Shown: positions 32,606-40,347 of the stretch, piece by piece
Numbering within the stretch: position 1 is the stretch's first letter
Layout: each line of letters begins with the position of its first letter
From: Azospirillum sp. TSH64
GTDB lineage: Bacteria; Pseudomonadota; Alphaproteobacteria; Azospirillales; Azospirillaceae
Assembly: GCF_003116035.1 (NCBI RefSeq)
Contig: NZ_LGQW01000015.1
Coordinates: 5,684,434-5,748,433 of the forward strand
Direction: 5' to 3'
DNA: 64,000 nucleotides
Notes under the pieces: generated by a model
Seen by the model: the letters and a program-made list of their open reading frames with translations, nothing else
Database searches by the model: none
What the model was told of the DNA's origin: nothing
Position numbers and translations under genes: made by a program

Positions 32606-32827
32606 TCAGGCGGTGATGTTGAGCGTGCGGCCGCGGTTGGGGTCCGCCGGCAGGCTGGGGGTGGCGCTGCGCTGCTCGGTGGACTGGGCGCTGGCGCTCT
32701 CGCGGGTGTCGTTGTCGCGGTCGCCGTCGCTGTCGATCCCGGCCGTGGCCGTCGCGGTCGCGGACGGGCGGCTCTGGAGCGGTGACGGCATCGTCGGCAG
32801 GGCGGTCGGGGAGGTGGCGGACAGCAT
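32606..32827 (-). CDS. Small low-complexity protein upstream of cytochrome b561
   Basis: A 73-residue frame, MLSATSPTALPTMPSPLQSR to the stop, rich in Ser, Thr, Ala and Pro with a central acidic stretch (GIDSDGDRDNDTRES) and no Cys or helix. AGGA stands 9 nt before its ATG and it precedes the b561 gene closely, so it may be a real small protein. Composition could also be chance in GC-rich DNA. The acidic DxDxDxD run resembles a calcium-binding loop but is too short to claim. Confidence 0.45.
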   Translation of the reverse strand: MLSATSPTALPTMPSPLQSRPSATATATAGIDSDGDRDNDTRESASAQSTEQRSATPSLPADPNRGRTLNITA

Positions 32828-32891
32828 CGGCGGTCATCCTGGCAAGGGCGGAAAGTCCCCACCGGTCTAGACCGCCAAGCTTACATGGTGC

Positions 32892-34337
32892 TTACGGGGC
32901 GCCTGTGACGGCGGGACTCGTCCGCACTGCGTCGCTTCGCCGCGGCATGGGCGGGAAATGCAGGGTGAAGGTGGCGCCGCCGCCGGGGGTGTCCTCGACC
33001 GCGATGCCGCCGCCATGCGCCTGCATGGTGCGCGCGACGATGGACAGGCCCAGCCCGGCCCCGCCTGTTCCGTCAACATGCGTTCCGGCGCCGTGGCGGC
33101 TGTCGCGCCCGCCCTGCCAGAAGCGCTCGAACACGCGGGTCCGCTGGTCCGGCGGGATGCCGGGGCCGCGGTCGATCACCCGCAGCAGCGGCCCGCCGTC
33201 GGCGGACTGCGCCAGCTCCAGGCTGACCGTGCTGCCGGCCGGGGCATGGCAGACGGCGTTCTCCACCAGATTGCGCAGGGCGCGGAACAGCGGGTCATGT
33301 GCGCCACGCACCGGCAGCGCCCGCTCGTCGCCGATCACCTCGATCAGGCGGCCCTTGCCGAGCGCCAGCGGGGCGAGATGGGCGGCGGCCTCCACCGCAA
33401 GCCGGGACAGATCGACCGACTCGTCGGGGGCGATGCGCAGGGCGTCCAGCCGCGCCAGATCGAGCAGCTGGTCGACCAGCCGCGCCATGCCGGCGACATC
33501 CTCGCGAATCGGGGCGCCCGCGGTGCCGATCAGCGCCAGATGGGCGTCCAGCACCGCCAGCGGCGTGCGCAGCTCGTGCGCGGCGTCGGCGATGAAGCCG
33601 CGCTGCGCCTCGTAACCGGCCTCCAGCCGGTCGAGCGCCTGATTGACGGCGCGGACAAGCGGCAGCACCTCGCGCGGCATGCCCTGCTCCGGCAGCCGTT
33701 CCGACACGCTGTCCGGTCCGATCTCGGCAGCACGGGCCGAGGCGCGGCGCAGCGGGCGCAGGCCGCGGTGGATGATGACCAGATTGACGATGATCAGCAC
33801 CAGGGCGAAGGGCAGCCAGATCCAGCCGAAATGCTCGACGAACTCCTCTAGCAGCCATTCGATGTGCAGCTCCTCCTCGCCGGAGGCCACCTGGATCCAA
33901 TAGGCCCGGCCGCCGACCTCGATGCGGTGGCTGAGGCCGTAGAGCGGCGGCTCGCCGTTCTGCGCCGGCACGCGGAAGACGCTGCGCGGCCGTTCGGTCG
34001 CGCCAGGGTCGAGCGGACCGTCGACACCGCTGGAGCCGAGCAGCAGCCGGCCCCCGCCATCGACCAGGGCGAAGGAGGCGGCATTCACCCGCAGCATCGC
34101 CTGGACCGGCTCGGACAGGGCGGTGTTCACCGTGCCGTCCGGGCCGCGCACCGCCTTCTCGATCACGCGGGCGACGCCGGACAGGGTGCGCTGGCGCATC
34201 CGGTCGTGGGTGCCCTTGAACTCGACATAGAGCAGCAACGCCGTGGTGGCGACGGCCAGCAGCGTGACCAGCACCAGCCAGCGCGCGATGGATGCCAGGA
34301 GCGACGGCGGGCGCCCTTTGTCCGCGCCGCCGCTCAT
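32892..34337 (-). CDS. Two-component sensor histidine kinase
   Basis: The 481-residue kinase has two helices (residues 15-38 WLVLVTLLAVATTALLLYVEF and about 168-190) that frame a periplasmic sensor of about 130 residues, a HAMP-like linker, the DHp box FIADAAHELRTPL with phosphorylated His near 253, the N box LRNLVENAVCHAP, and ATP-lid motifs DRGPGIPP and GGAGLGLSI. The C-terminal half is of the EnvZ/QseC type. The ATG overlaps the response regulator stop (ATGA). The signal is unknown; neighbours give no hint. Confidence 0.92.
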   Translation of the reverse strand: MSGGADKGRPPSLLASIARWLVLVTLLAVATTALLLYVEFKGTHDRMRQRTLSGVARVIEKAVRGPDGTVNTALSEPVQAMLRVNAASFALVDGGGRLLLGSSGVDGPLDPGATERPRSVFRVPAQNGEPPLYGLSHRIEVGGRAYWIQVASGEEELHIEWLLEEFVEHFGWIWLPFALVLIIVNLVIIHRGLRPLRRASARAAEIGPDSVSERLPEQGMPREVLPLVRAVNQALDRLEAGYEAQRGFIADAAHELRTPLAVLDAHLALIGTAGAPIREDVAGMARLVDQLLDLARLDALRIAPDESVDLSRLAVEAAAHLAPLALGKGRLIEVIGDERALPVRGAHDPLFRALRNLVENAVCHAPAGSTVSLELAQSADGGPLLRVIDRGPGIPPDQRTRVFERFWQGGRDSRHGAGTHVDGTGGAGLGLSIVARTMQAHGGGIAVEDTPGGGATFTLHFPPMPRRSDAVRTSPAVTGAP

Positions 34338-35047
34338 TGCCCGCTCTCCGCGCCGGCCTCCGCCCCCTTCTCCGCAGGCACTTCGGTCAGGATGTAGCCG
34401 ATGCCGCGCAGGGTCTGGACGCCGGCGGTGGCGCCCGCGGCAAGCAGCCGCTTGCGCAGCCGGTGGATCAGCACCTCGACCGCATTCGACCCGACCTCCT
34501 CGCCGAAGCCGTAGAGGCCGTTTTCCAGCGCCGCCTTCGACACCACCCGGCCGGCGCGGCGCAGCAGCAGTTCCAGCGCGTCCAGCTCGCGCCGGCTGAG
34601 GTCCAGCGGCCTGCCGGCGACGCTGGCCAGCCGGGCCGCCGAATCGAAGGCGAGGTTCCCCTGTTGCAGCACCATGCCCAGCGCCGCCCCCGGCCGGCGC
34701 AGCAGGGCGCGGATGCGGGCGACCAGCTCCTCCAGCGCGAAGGGCTTCACCAGATAATCGTCGGCCCCCAGATTCAACCCCCTGACCCGGTCGTCCACGC
34801 AATCGCGGGCGGTCAGGATCAGCACCGGGGTGGCGTCGGCGCGGGCGCGCAGGGCCGACAGCAGCGTCAGCCCGTCGGCATCGGGCAGCCCAAGATCGAG
34901 CAGCACGGCATCGAAGCCGGTGACGGCCAGGGCGGCCGACGCATCCTCCGCACTGTAGACGAGGTCGACGGCGAAGCCGGCCTTGCCCAGCCCTTCGGCG
35001 GTCAGGGCGGCCAGCCGGCGGTTGTCTTCGATCAGCAGCAGCCGCAA
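34334..35047 (-). CDS. OmpR/PhoB-family response regulator
   Basis: A receiver domain (LLLIEDNRRL, phospho-Asp in AVLLDLGLPDADG near residue 51, Lys in DDYLVKPF) is followed by a winged-helix DNA-binding domain (LDLSRRELDALELLLRRAG to VQTLRGIGYIL). The TTG at 35047 starts exactly at the receiver strand (LRLLLIEDN). An ATG at 35143 would add 32 residues that lie inside the terminator of the neighbouring gene, so it is rejected. The regulator is the first gene of the two-gene operon and would be phosphorylated by the kinase behind it. Confidence 0.88.
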   Translation of the reverse strand: MRLLLIEDNRRLAALTAEGLGKAGFAVDLVYSAEDASAALAVTGFDAVLLDLGLPDADGLTLLSALRARADATPVLILTARDCVDDRVRGLNLGADDYLVKPFALEELVARIRALLRRPGAALGMVLQQGNLAFDSAARLASVAGRPLDLSRRELDALELLLRRAGRVVSKAALENGLYGFGEEVGSNAVEVLIHRLRKRLLAAGATAGVQTLRGIGYILTEVPAEKGAEAGAESGQ

Positions 35048-35122
35048 AGGGAAATTCCCGGAACCGGTGGGCGGGTGGCCGCGACTCTCCGCCTTTTGCC
35101 CGGCGACCGCAAGCCGGGCAGC

Positions 35123-35163
35123 AAAAAGGGCCTTCCCCCGCATGCCGGCGCAGGAAGGCCCCT
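35123..35163 (-). terminator. Rho-independent terminator after the 2-hydroxyacid dehydrogenase
   Basis: Reading leftward, GGGCCTTCC (35161-35153) pairs with GGAAGGCCC (35136-35128) and is followed by TTTTTG (35127-35122). It sits 12 nt after the dehydrogenase stop and separates it from the response regulator. Confidence 0.9.
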
Positions 35164-35174
35164 TGCCGTCGCAC

Positions 35175-36128
35175 TCAGACGATGGCGGTGTCCGGGATGG
35201 TTCCGGTCAGCACGGCGCGGACATTGTCGGCGATCATATGGCCGGTGCGGACGCGCGCTTCGTCGGTGGTGGCGCCGATGTGCGGGGTCAGGATCAGGTT
35301 CGGCACGCCCTGGAACGGGTTGTCGGCCGGCAGCGGCTCCGTCGCATAGACGTCGAGCAGGGCGCCGCCGAGATGGCCGCTCGTCAGCGCCGCCGCCAGT
35401 GCGGCCTCGTCGACGATGCCGCCGCGGGCGACGTTGACCAGGATGGTGCCGGGCTTAAGCCGGGCGATCACCTCGGCGCTGACAAGGTTGTGGGTGTCGG
35501 GCGTGTAGGGCAGGTGGAGCGACAGCGCGTCGGCACTGTCCCAGATGCGGTCGAACGACACCTTCTCCACGCCCATGCGGGCCCAGACCGGATCGTCGGC
35601 CGGCACATGCGGGTCGGCGGCGATCACCGTCATGTCCAGCCCCTGGGCACGGCGGGCGACATGGCGGCCGATGCGGCCGAAGCCGACGATGCCGAGCGTC
35701 TTGCCCGACACCTCGCGCCCGATCAGCCGGCCGCGCGGCCATTTGCCGGCAGCCACGTCCGGCGTCGCGAAATAGGTGGTGCCGCGCACCAGCATCATCA
35801 GGCCGGCGATCGCCAGCTCCGCGACCGACACCTCGTTGGCGCCGGTGGCCGGCAGGACGGCGATGCCGCGCTCCCGGCAGGCCGGCACGTCGATGTTGTC
35901 CAGCCCGACGCCCAGCCGGCCCACCGCCTTCAGGTTGGGGAAGGCGTCGAAGAAGGCGCCGCGGATCTCCGTCTCGTTGCGGATGCAGATGGCGCGGGCG
36001 TCGCGGCCCATCGCATACAGCTCGTCCAGGCGCTTATAAAGGGTCTCGTCGTAATGGACGTCGAAGTCGCGGCGCAGATCGTCCACGGCGCTGGGCTGCA
36101 TGAATTCGGAAATGATGATGTCGGGCAT
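35175..36128 (-). CDS. D-isomer-specific 2-hydroxyacid dehydrogenase
   Basis: The 317-residue protein has the NAD-binding motif LGIVGFGRIGRHVARRA near 145-160 and the catalytic residues of the family: Arg in NVARGG near 234, Glu in the VYATEPLP region near 262 and His in LTPHIGATT near 282. It would interconvert a 2-keto acid and the matching hydroxyacid. The RraA-like aldolase upstream (39 nt) and the TctC binding protein across the divergent promoter suggest use of an imported carboxylic acid; SlcC-type sulfolactate dehydrogenases belong to the same family, so the substrate is open. Confidence 0.85.
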   Translation of the reverse strand: MPDIIISEFMQPSAVDDLRRDFDVHYDETLYKRLDELYAMGRDARAICIRNETEIRGAFFDAFPNLKAVGRLGVGLDNIDVPACRERGIAVLPATGANEVSVAELAIAGLMMLVRGTTYFATPDVAAGKWPRGRLIGREVSGKTLGIVGFGRIGRHVARRAQGLDMTVIAADPHVPADDPVWARMGVEKVSFDRIWDSADALSLHLPYTPDTHNLVSAEVIARLKPGTILVNVARGGIVDEAALAAALTSGHLGGALLDVYATEPLPADNPFQGVPNLILTPHIGATTDEARVRTGHMIADNVRAVLTGTIPDTAIV

Positions 36129-36167
36129 GGCGGGGGACTTCGCTGGAGGGGGCGGTCGGCGGGCGGG

Positions 36168-36836
36168 TCAGAGCGCGATGTTGGCGGCGTCGAGATAGGG
36201 CTTCAGGTTCAGAAGCTCGATGGTCGTCTCGCCGGCTTCCAGCTTGTGGCGGTAGGCCTCTTCCGCGGCCTCGCGGGCGGCGGCCTTTGCAAGCGTGTCG
36301 GCAGCCAGATCCTGCGGCACCACCACCACGCCGTCGTCGTCGGCGACCACGATGTCGCCCGGCGAGACCATCACGCCGCCGACCACGACCGTCGTGTTGA
36401 CGTCGCCCTTGGCGTCGGTCTTGTTGGTGCCCTTCATGTTGGTGCCGCGGCAGAAGACCGGGAAGCCCATGTCGCGGATGGCGGTGGCGTCGCGCACGCA
36501 GCCGTCGATCACCAGCCCGCCCAGACCGCGGGCGATGGCCGACGCGGTGAGGATGTCGCCCCAGGGGCCGGCATCGGTCATGCCCTTGAAATCCACCACC
36601 AGCACGTCGCCGGGCTTTGCCAGCGCCACCGCGATGTGGATCATCAGGTTGTCGGTCGGCCCGCAGGACACGGTCAGCGCCGGACCGCACAGCCGCATGC
36701 CGGGGAACAGCGGCTTGATCGGGTAGCCCATGGCGCCCTTCTTGCCCATCGCCTCGTGCAGGGTGGCGGGGGCCTGGGCACGCAGCGCCTCCAGCGTCAC
36801 GGCGTCGGGGCGGGCGAAATCCTTGTGAACGGTCAT
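36168..36836 (-). CDS. RraA-like / HMG-aldolase family protein
   Basis: A 222-residue protein of the RraA/4-hydroxy-4-methyl-2-oxoglutarate aldolase family: TLHEAMGKKGAMGYPIKPL near 25, AKPGDVLVVDFKGM near 73, GGLVIDGCVRD near 105 with the Arg-Asp that binds substrate and metal, and VSPGDIVVADDDGVVVVP near 158. Members split branched 4-hydroxy-2-oxo acids to pyruvate and another oxo acid. It is the first gene of a pair with the dehydrogenase, divergent from TctC. RNase E inhibition (true RraA) is unlikely here. Confidence 0.85.
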   Translation of the reverse strand: MTVHKDFARPDAVTLEALRAQAPATLHEAMGKKGAMGYPIKPLFPGMRLCGPALTVSCGPTDNLMIHIAVALAKPGDVLVVDFKGMTDAGPWGDILTASAIARGLGGLVIDGCVRDATAIRDMGFPVFCRGTNMKGTNKTDAKGDVNTTVVVGGVMVSPGDIVVADDDGVVVVPQDLAADTLAKAAAREAAEEAYRHKLEAGETTIELLNLKPYLDAANIAL

Positions 36837-37158
36837 GCCGGGAACAGCCTTTCGCGAATGAACGGCATCCGGTGCGACGTGCCTCGGATGATCCTTATGA
36901 CGGGTGAATCACGACGGATAGACAAGTATTAGAATATTTGGCTGTAACTGAAAACATCGAAACGGAGGTTGATTGCTGGAAAATCGCCTCTACGATGGGT
37001 CGTGCCGCAAGAAGGTGCCGGAACGGTGTCTGATGATCGATAAAAAGCAATTGGAAGATGCCGCATCCGCAGGATCGGCGGTTCCCGGGGCGGTTCCGGG
37101 TACAACGCTGGATCGTGGTCCCGGCCGTGGCGCGGATGCGAACCGAAGGAGGCGATGT
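36837..37158. other. 322-nt divergent promoter region between the aldolase and TctC genes
   Basis: No gene seen. The centre (36905-36975) is AT-rich compared with the surroundings and probably holds promoters for both directions. An AAGGAGG site for the TctC gene lies at its right end. A frame opening at 36973 runs through into tctC but has no ribosome site and would put 62 hydrophilic residues before the signal peptide. Confidence 0.55.
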
Positions 37159-38259
37159 ATGGATATGAAGGCGCATTCCACCGTTCAGGATGGATCGACA
37201 GGACCCGCCGCCGCGGCTGGAAGCGGCCGGTTCGGCGCCTTGTCGCACAGGCTCCTGTCGCGCGGGCTGGGGCGGCTGTCGGCGGCCGCCGGGATTGTCG
37301 CCACTGGGGCCGCCGCCGGGCTGGCGGCGGTCATCGCGCTGGCGGCGCCGGGTGCTGCCCTGGCCGCCTACCCGGAGAAGCCGATCAGCCTGATCGTCGG
37401 CTATGCCGCCGGCGGCGGGTCCGATTTCATCGTCCGGTCGCTCGCCCCCTTCATCGAGAAGGAGCTGGGCGGCAGCGCCCGGGTGATCGTGATGAACCGT
37501 CCGGGTGCGGGCGGCGAGATCGGCTTCGCCGCCATCGCCGACGCCACCCCCGACGGCTACACCATCGGCCTCATCAACTCGCCCAACGTCGTGACGATCC
37601 CCATCGAGCGGCATGCGCGCTTCTCGCTCGACCGGCTCGACCCGCTCTACAATCTGGTCGACGATCCCGGCTCCTTCGTCGTCCACAAGGACAGCCCGTT
37701 CCAGACGCTGGCCGACGTCGCCGCCTTCGCCAAGGCCAACCCGAACAATGTGACGGTCGGCACCACCGGCATCGGCTCCGACGATCATCTGGCGATGCTG
37801 ATGTTCCAGCGCCTGACCCAGACCCAGCTGACCCATGTGCCCTTCCCGGGCAGCGCCGACGCCCACCGCGCCCTGCTGGGCCGGCATATCCAGGTCACTT
37901 CGATGAACATCGGCGAATCGGCGCGGGCCCGTGAAGGCGACCCGATCCGCATCCTGGGCGTGATGACGGAAAAGCGGTCGGAGCAGGCCGCCGACGTGCC
38001 GACCTTCAAGGAACTCGGCTTCGATGTGAAGATGTCGTCGCTGCGCGGCCTCGCCGCCCCGATGGGCCTTCCGCCGGACGTGCGGACCCGGCTGGTCGAC
38101 GCCATCGCCAAGGCGGTCCAGCATCCGGAGTTCCAGGACATCGCCCGCAAGGCCTACCAGCCGCTGCGCCTGCTGCCCTCCGACCAGTATGCGGCGGAGC
38201 TGAAGACCCAGGAGGCGACCTTCCGCACCATCTGGAAGGAGACGCCCTGGCTGAAGTGA
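37159..38259 (+). CDS. TctC-family solute-binding protein (first copy)
   Basis: The start at 37159 follows AAGGAGG by 7 nt. The 366-residue protein has an unusually long N-terminal region (about 75 residues) with the signal helix far inside (GIVATGAAAGLAAVIALAAPGAALA). The mature protein is the Bug/TctC fold: YPEKPISLIVGYAAGGGSDFIVRSLAP, NRPGAGGEIGFAAIADATPDGYTIG, and VTVGTTGIGSDDHLAMLMFQ. It would bind a carboxylate in the periplasm for a tripartite tricarboxylate transporter; no TctA/TctB is in the window. Closely similar to the copy at 38355. Confidence 0.87.
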   Translation: MDMKAHSTVQDGSTGPAAAAGSGRFGALSHRLLSRGLGRLSAAAGIVATGAAAGLAAVIALAAPGAALAAYPEKPISLIVGYAAGGGSDFIVRSLAPFIEKELGGSARVIVMNRPGAGGEIGFAAIADATPDGYTIGLINSPNVVTIPIERHARFSLDRLDPLYNLVDDPGSFVVHKDSPFQTLADVAAFAKANPNNVTVGTTGIGSDDHLAMLMFQRLTQTQLTHVPFPGSADAHRALLGRHIQVTSMNIGESARAREGDPIRILGVMTEKRSEQAADVPTFKELGFDVKMSSLRGLAAPMGLPPDVRTRLVDAIAKAVQHPEFQDIARKAYQPLRLLPSDQYAAELKTQEATFRTIWKETPWLK

Positions 38260-38296
38260 GGGGCTGACGAAGGGATCGTGAGTTTTTCAAAACGAT

Positions 38297-38330
38297 AAAG
38301 GGCGCCGGTGCAAGCCGGCGCCCTTTCCTT
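38297..38330. terminator. Bidirectional terminator between the two TctC genes
   Basis: AAAGGGCGCCGG (38297-38308) and CCGGCGCCCTTT (38315-38326) are perfect inverted copies with a 6-nt loop, flanked by A-rich sequence on the left and T-rich on the right, so it can act on both strands. It lies between two convergent genes. Confidence 0.92.
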
Positions 38331-38354
38331 ATCGTCCGAACCCTGCGGGGGCTC

Positions 38355-39323
38355 TTACTTCAGCCACGGGTTGGTGGCCCACAGCTCGCGCAGCTCCTTG
38401 GTCGACTCGGCCAGTTCGGCGGCGTACTGGTCCGGCGCCAGCAGGCGGATCGGCTGGTACAGCTCCTTCGCCTTGGCCTGGAAGCCCGGATCGTTGGCGG
38501 CCTTGCCCAGCGCGTCGACCAGCTTGGTCCGCACCTCCGGCGGCAGACCCTTCGGCGCCGCGATGCCGCGCAGCGACGACATCAGCGCGTTGAAGCCCTG
38601 CTCCTTGAAGGTGCCGACGCCGGGGGCCTGCTCCACCTTCTTCTCGGCCATCACGCCCAGGACGGCGATCGGGTCCTTCTGCTTGTACTGCATCGCCTCG
38701 CCGATGTTCACGGCGCTCAGCATGATCTTCTTGTTGGCCAGCGCCGCCTCGTTGGCGGCGGAGCCCTGGAAGGGCACATGGGTGAAGGTCACGCCGGCTT
38801 GGCGCTGGAACACCAGCATCGCCAGATGGTCGTCGGAGCCGATGCCGGTGGTGCCGACCGTCACGCCGTTCGGGTTGGCCTTGGCGAAGGTGACGACGTC
38901 GGTCAGCGTCTTGAACTGACCTTCGGTGTTGACCGCGAAGGAGCTGGGATCGTCGACCAGATTGTAGAGCGGGTCGAGGCGGTCCAGCGAATAGCGGGCC
39001 TGGCGCTCGATCGGGATGGCGTTGACGTTCGGCGAGTTGATGGCGCCGATGGTGTAGCCGTCGGGGGCGGCGTCGGCGATGGCGGCAAAGCCGATCTCGC
39101 CGCCGGCACCGGGCTTGTTCACCACCTCGACCCGGCTGCCCTCACCCAGCTGCTTTTCCAGGAAGGGTGCCAGGGCGCGAATCAGCAGATCGGTGCCGCC
39201 GCCGGCGCCGAAGGCCACGATCATCGTGACCGGCTTCTCCGGATAGGCCGCCTCGGCGTTCGTGGCCGACATGAACAGCGCGCCGGCCGCGGCTGCCAGA
39301 GAGAGAGCTTTCCAGAACTTCAT
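38355..39323 (-). CDS. TctC-family solute-binding protein (second copy)
   Basis: The 322-residue protein starts MKFWKALSLAAAAGALFMSATNAEA, an ordinary signal peptide, and continues YPEKPVTMIVAFGAGGGTDLLIRALAP. It shares with the first copy the segments NxPGAGGEIGFAAIADAxPDGYTIG, IPIERxARxSLDRLDPLYNLVDDP and TVGTTGIGSDDHLAML, so the two are recent paralogues, placed tail to tail. GGGGGGA precedes the ATG. Orphan: no transporter membrane genes next to it. Confidence 0.87.
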   Translation of the reverse strand: MKFWKALSLAAAAGALFMSATNAEAAYPEKPVTMIVAFGAGGGTDLLIRALAPFLEKQLGEGSRVEVVNKPGAGGEIGFAAIADAAPDGYTIGAINSPNVNAIPIERQARYSLDRLDPLYNLVDDPSSFAVNTEGQFKTLTDVVTFAKANPNGVTVGTTGIGSDDHLAMLVFQRQAGVTFTHVPFQGSAANEAALANKKIMLSAVNIGEAMQYKQKDPIAVLGVMAEKKVEQAPGVGTFKEQGFNALMSSLRGIAAPKGLPPEVRTKLVDALGKAANDPGFQAKAKELYQPIRLLAPDQYAAELAESTKELRELWATNPWLK

Positions 39324-39987
39324 GATCCCCCCATCGATGATGCGCTGCGCAGGCGACCGCATGCGGCGTGCCATGCGCGGAACGGGACGGAGTCCGGGCC
39401 GATCCGGCACGAATCGACAACCTTTCCGACGGGATCGGCTGTAATCATGCGCGATGGCGGTCCGGATGCCGCTGAATATCTGAGGATGTTCCTACATCAG
39501 CAAGAACAGCCCTTCAACTCCGCAGCATACGATTTCGGATCGTCGCGTCAATACACCGCAGAATATTGCGAAAGATTGATGAAGCTATCAGGGTGTCATA
39601 AGTAAATACTGTGTATCGGCTCGATTGTGTGGCGGTTTTTGTTGGATTTTTTTGGGGAGGGCAAAGTCGAGAATCGTGGGCGGACAGTCATCTCCGGCCC
39701 GCCGCCCATCGGCGCCGTCTAACGCGAAGTTGTATATCTTCCATACAGTTTGCTGGACCGTCCCATGGATTTCTCTTTATTGGAGAGATGGTATCAGCAT
39801 TATGTCCCATAAATATCCTATGCCCATCCGTCCTCCCGCATCTGTCGTTCCGGCGGGGTAGATGGGGCGGCAAAGGCTGAGCGGCAGGGAGGTGCTTTTC
39901 GGAGCGTTCCCGAGCGTTGACAGTCGGTGGGCACCGCACTATGGTGCGCGCCTTCAATCGAGCCGCCGAGCGTTCAGGAACAGCATC
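39324..39987. other. 664-nt AT-rich intergenic region with the rpmJ promoter at its right end
   Basis: G+C drops here compared with the rest of the window (for example 39590-39830). No frame has a convincing ribosome site or family signature. Besides the promoter for the TctC gene (leftward, not resolved) and for rpmJ (39917-39945), nothing explains its length. Possible contents are an untranslated leader, a small RNA or a remnant of transferred DNA. Confidence 0.5.
39917..39945 (+). promoter_or_regulatory. Sigma-70-type promoter of rpmJ
   Basis: TTGACA (39917-39922) is a perfect -35 box, and TATGGT (39940-39945) lies 17 nt further on as a -10 box. The rpmJ ATG follows at 39988, so the leader would be about 35 nt. 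Confidence 0.75.
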
Positions 39988-40113
39988 ATGAAAATCGTCA
40001 ACTCCCTGAAGTCGATGAAGACGCGCCATAAGGCCTGCCGCGTGATCCGCCGCAAGGGCCGCGTCTACGTCATCAACAAGCAGAACCCCCGTTTCAAGGC
40101 CCGCCAGGGCTGA
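39988..40113 (+). CDS. rpmJ: 50S ribosomal protein L36
   Basis: The 41-residue basic protein starts MKIVNSLKSMKTRHKACRV and ends VYVINKQNPRFKARQG. This is the long alphaproteobacterial L36 without the four-ligand zinc knuckle (only one Cys-Arg pair near HKACRV), the so-called C-minus form. It binds the 23S rRNA in the large subunit. It stands alone with its own promoter and terminator. Although in-frame codons continue upstream to 39862, only this start matches the family. Confidence 0.97.
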   Translation: MKIVNSLKSMKTRHKACRVIRRKGRVYVINKQNPRFKARQG

Positions 40114-40180
40114 TCGATCCGCAAGGGTCGATCGACTGCGAGGCCGGGCATCGCGCCCAGCCTCCCGTCATCGGGTGTTT

Positions 40181-40219
40181 ACGCAAGAGCCGCGCCTTCG
40201 GGTGCGGCTCTTGCGTTTT
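40181..40219 (+). terminator. Rho-independent terminator of rpmJ
   Basis: ACGCAAGAGCCGC and GCGGCTCTTGCGT form a 13-bp stem with a loop of about 10 nt and run into TTTT. It lies 68 nt after the rpmJ stop. Confidence 0.92.
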
Positions 40220-40347
40220 GTGGCCTGCGCTTTCCGCAGGATGCTTCCGGCCGGATGGGGCGGGAGCGGCATCGTCTTGTCTTACGGTTGCGGCGGATGG
40301 TACGTGTGGCGGACGAGTTCGCCGCAACGGGATAAGGACCGCCCGCC

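Noticed and set aside
39611..39880. 89-codon frame in the AT-rich region before rpmJ
   Set aside because: No ribosome site, odd composition (FVGFFWGGQ) and no relation to any family I know; also contradicted by equally good frames on both strands.
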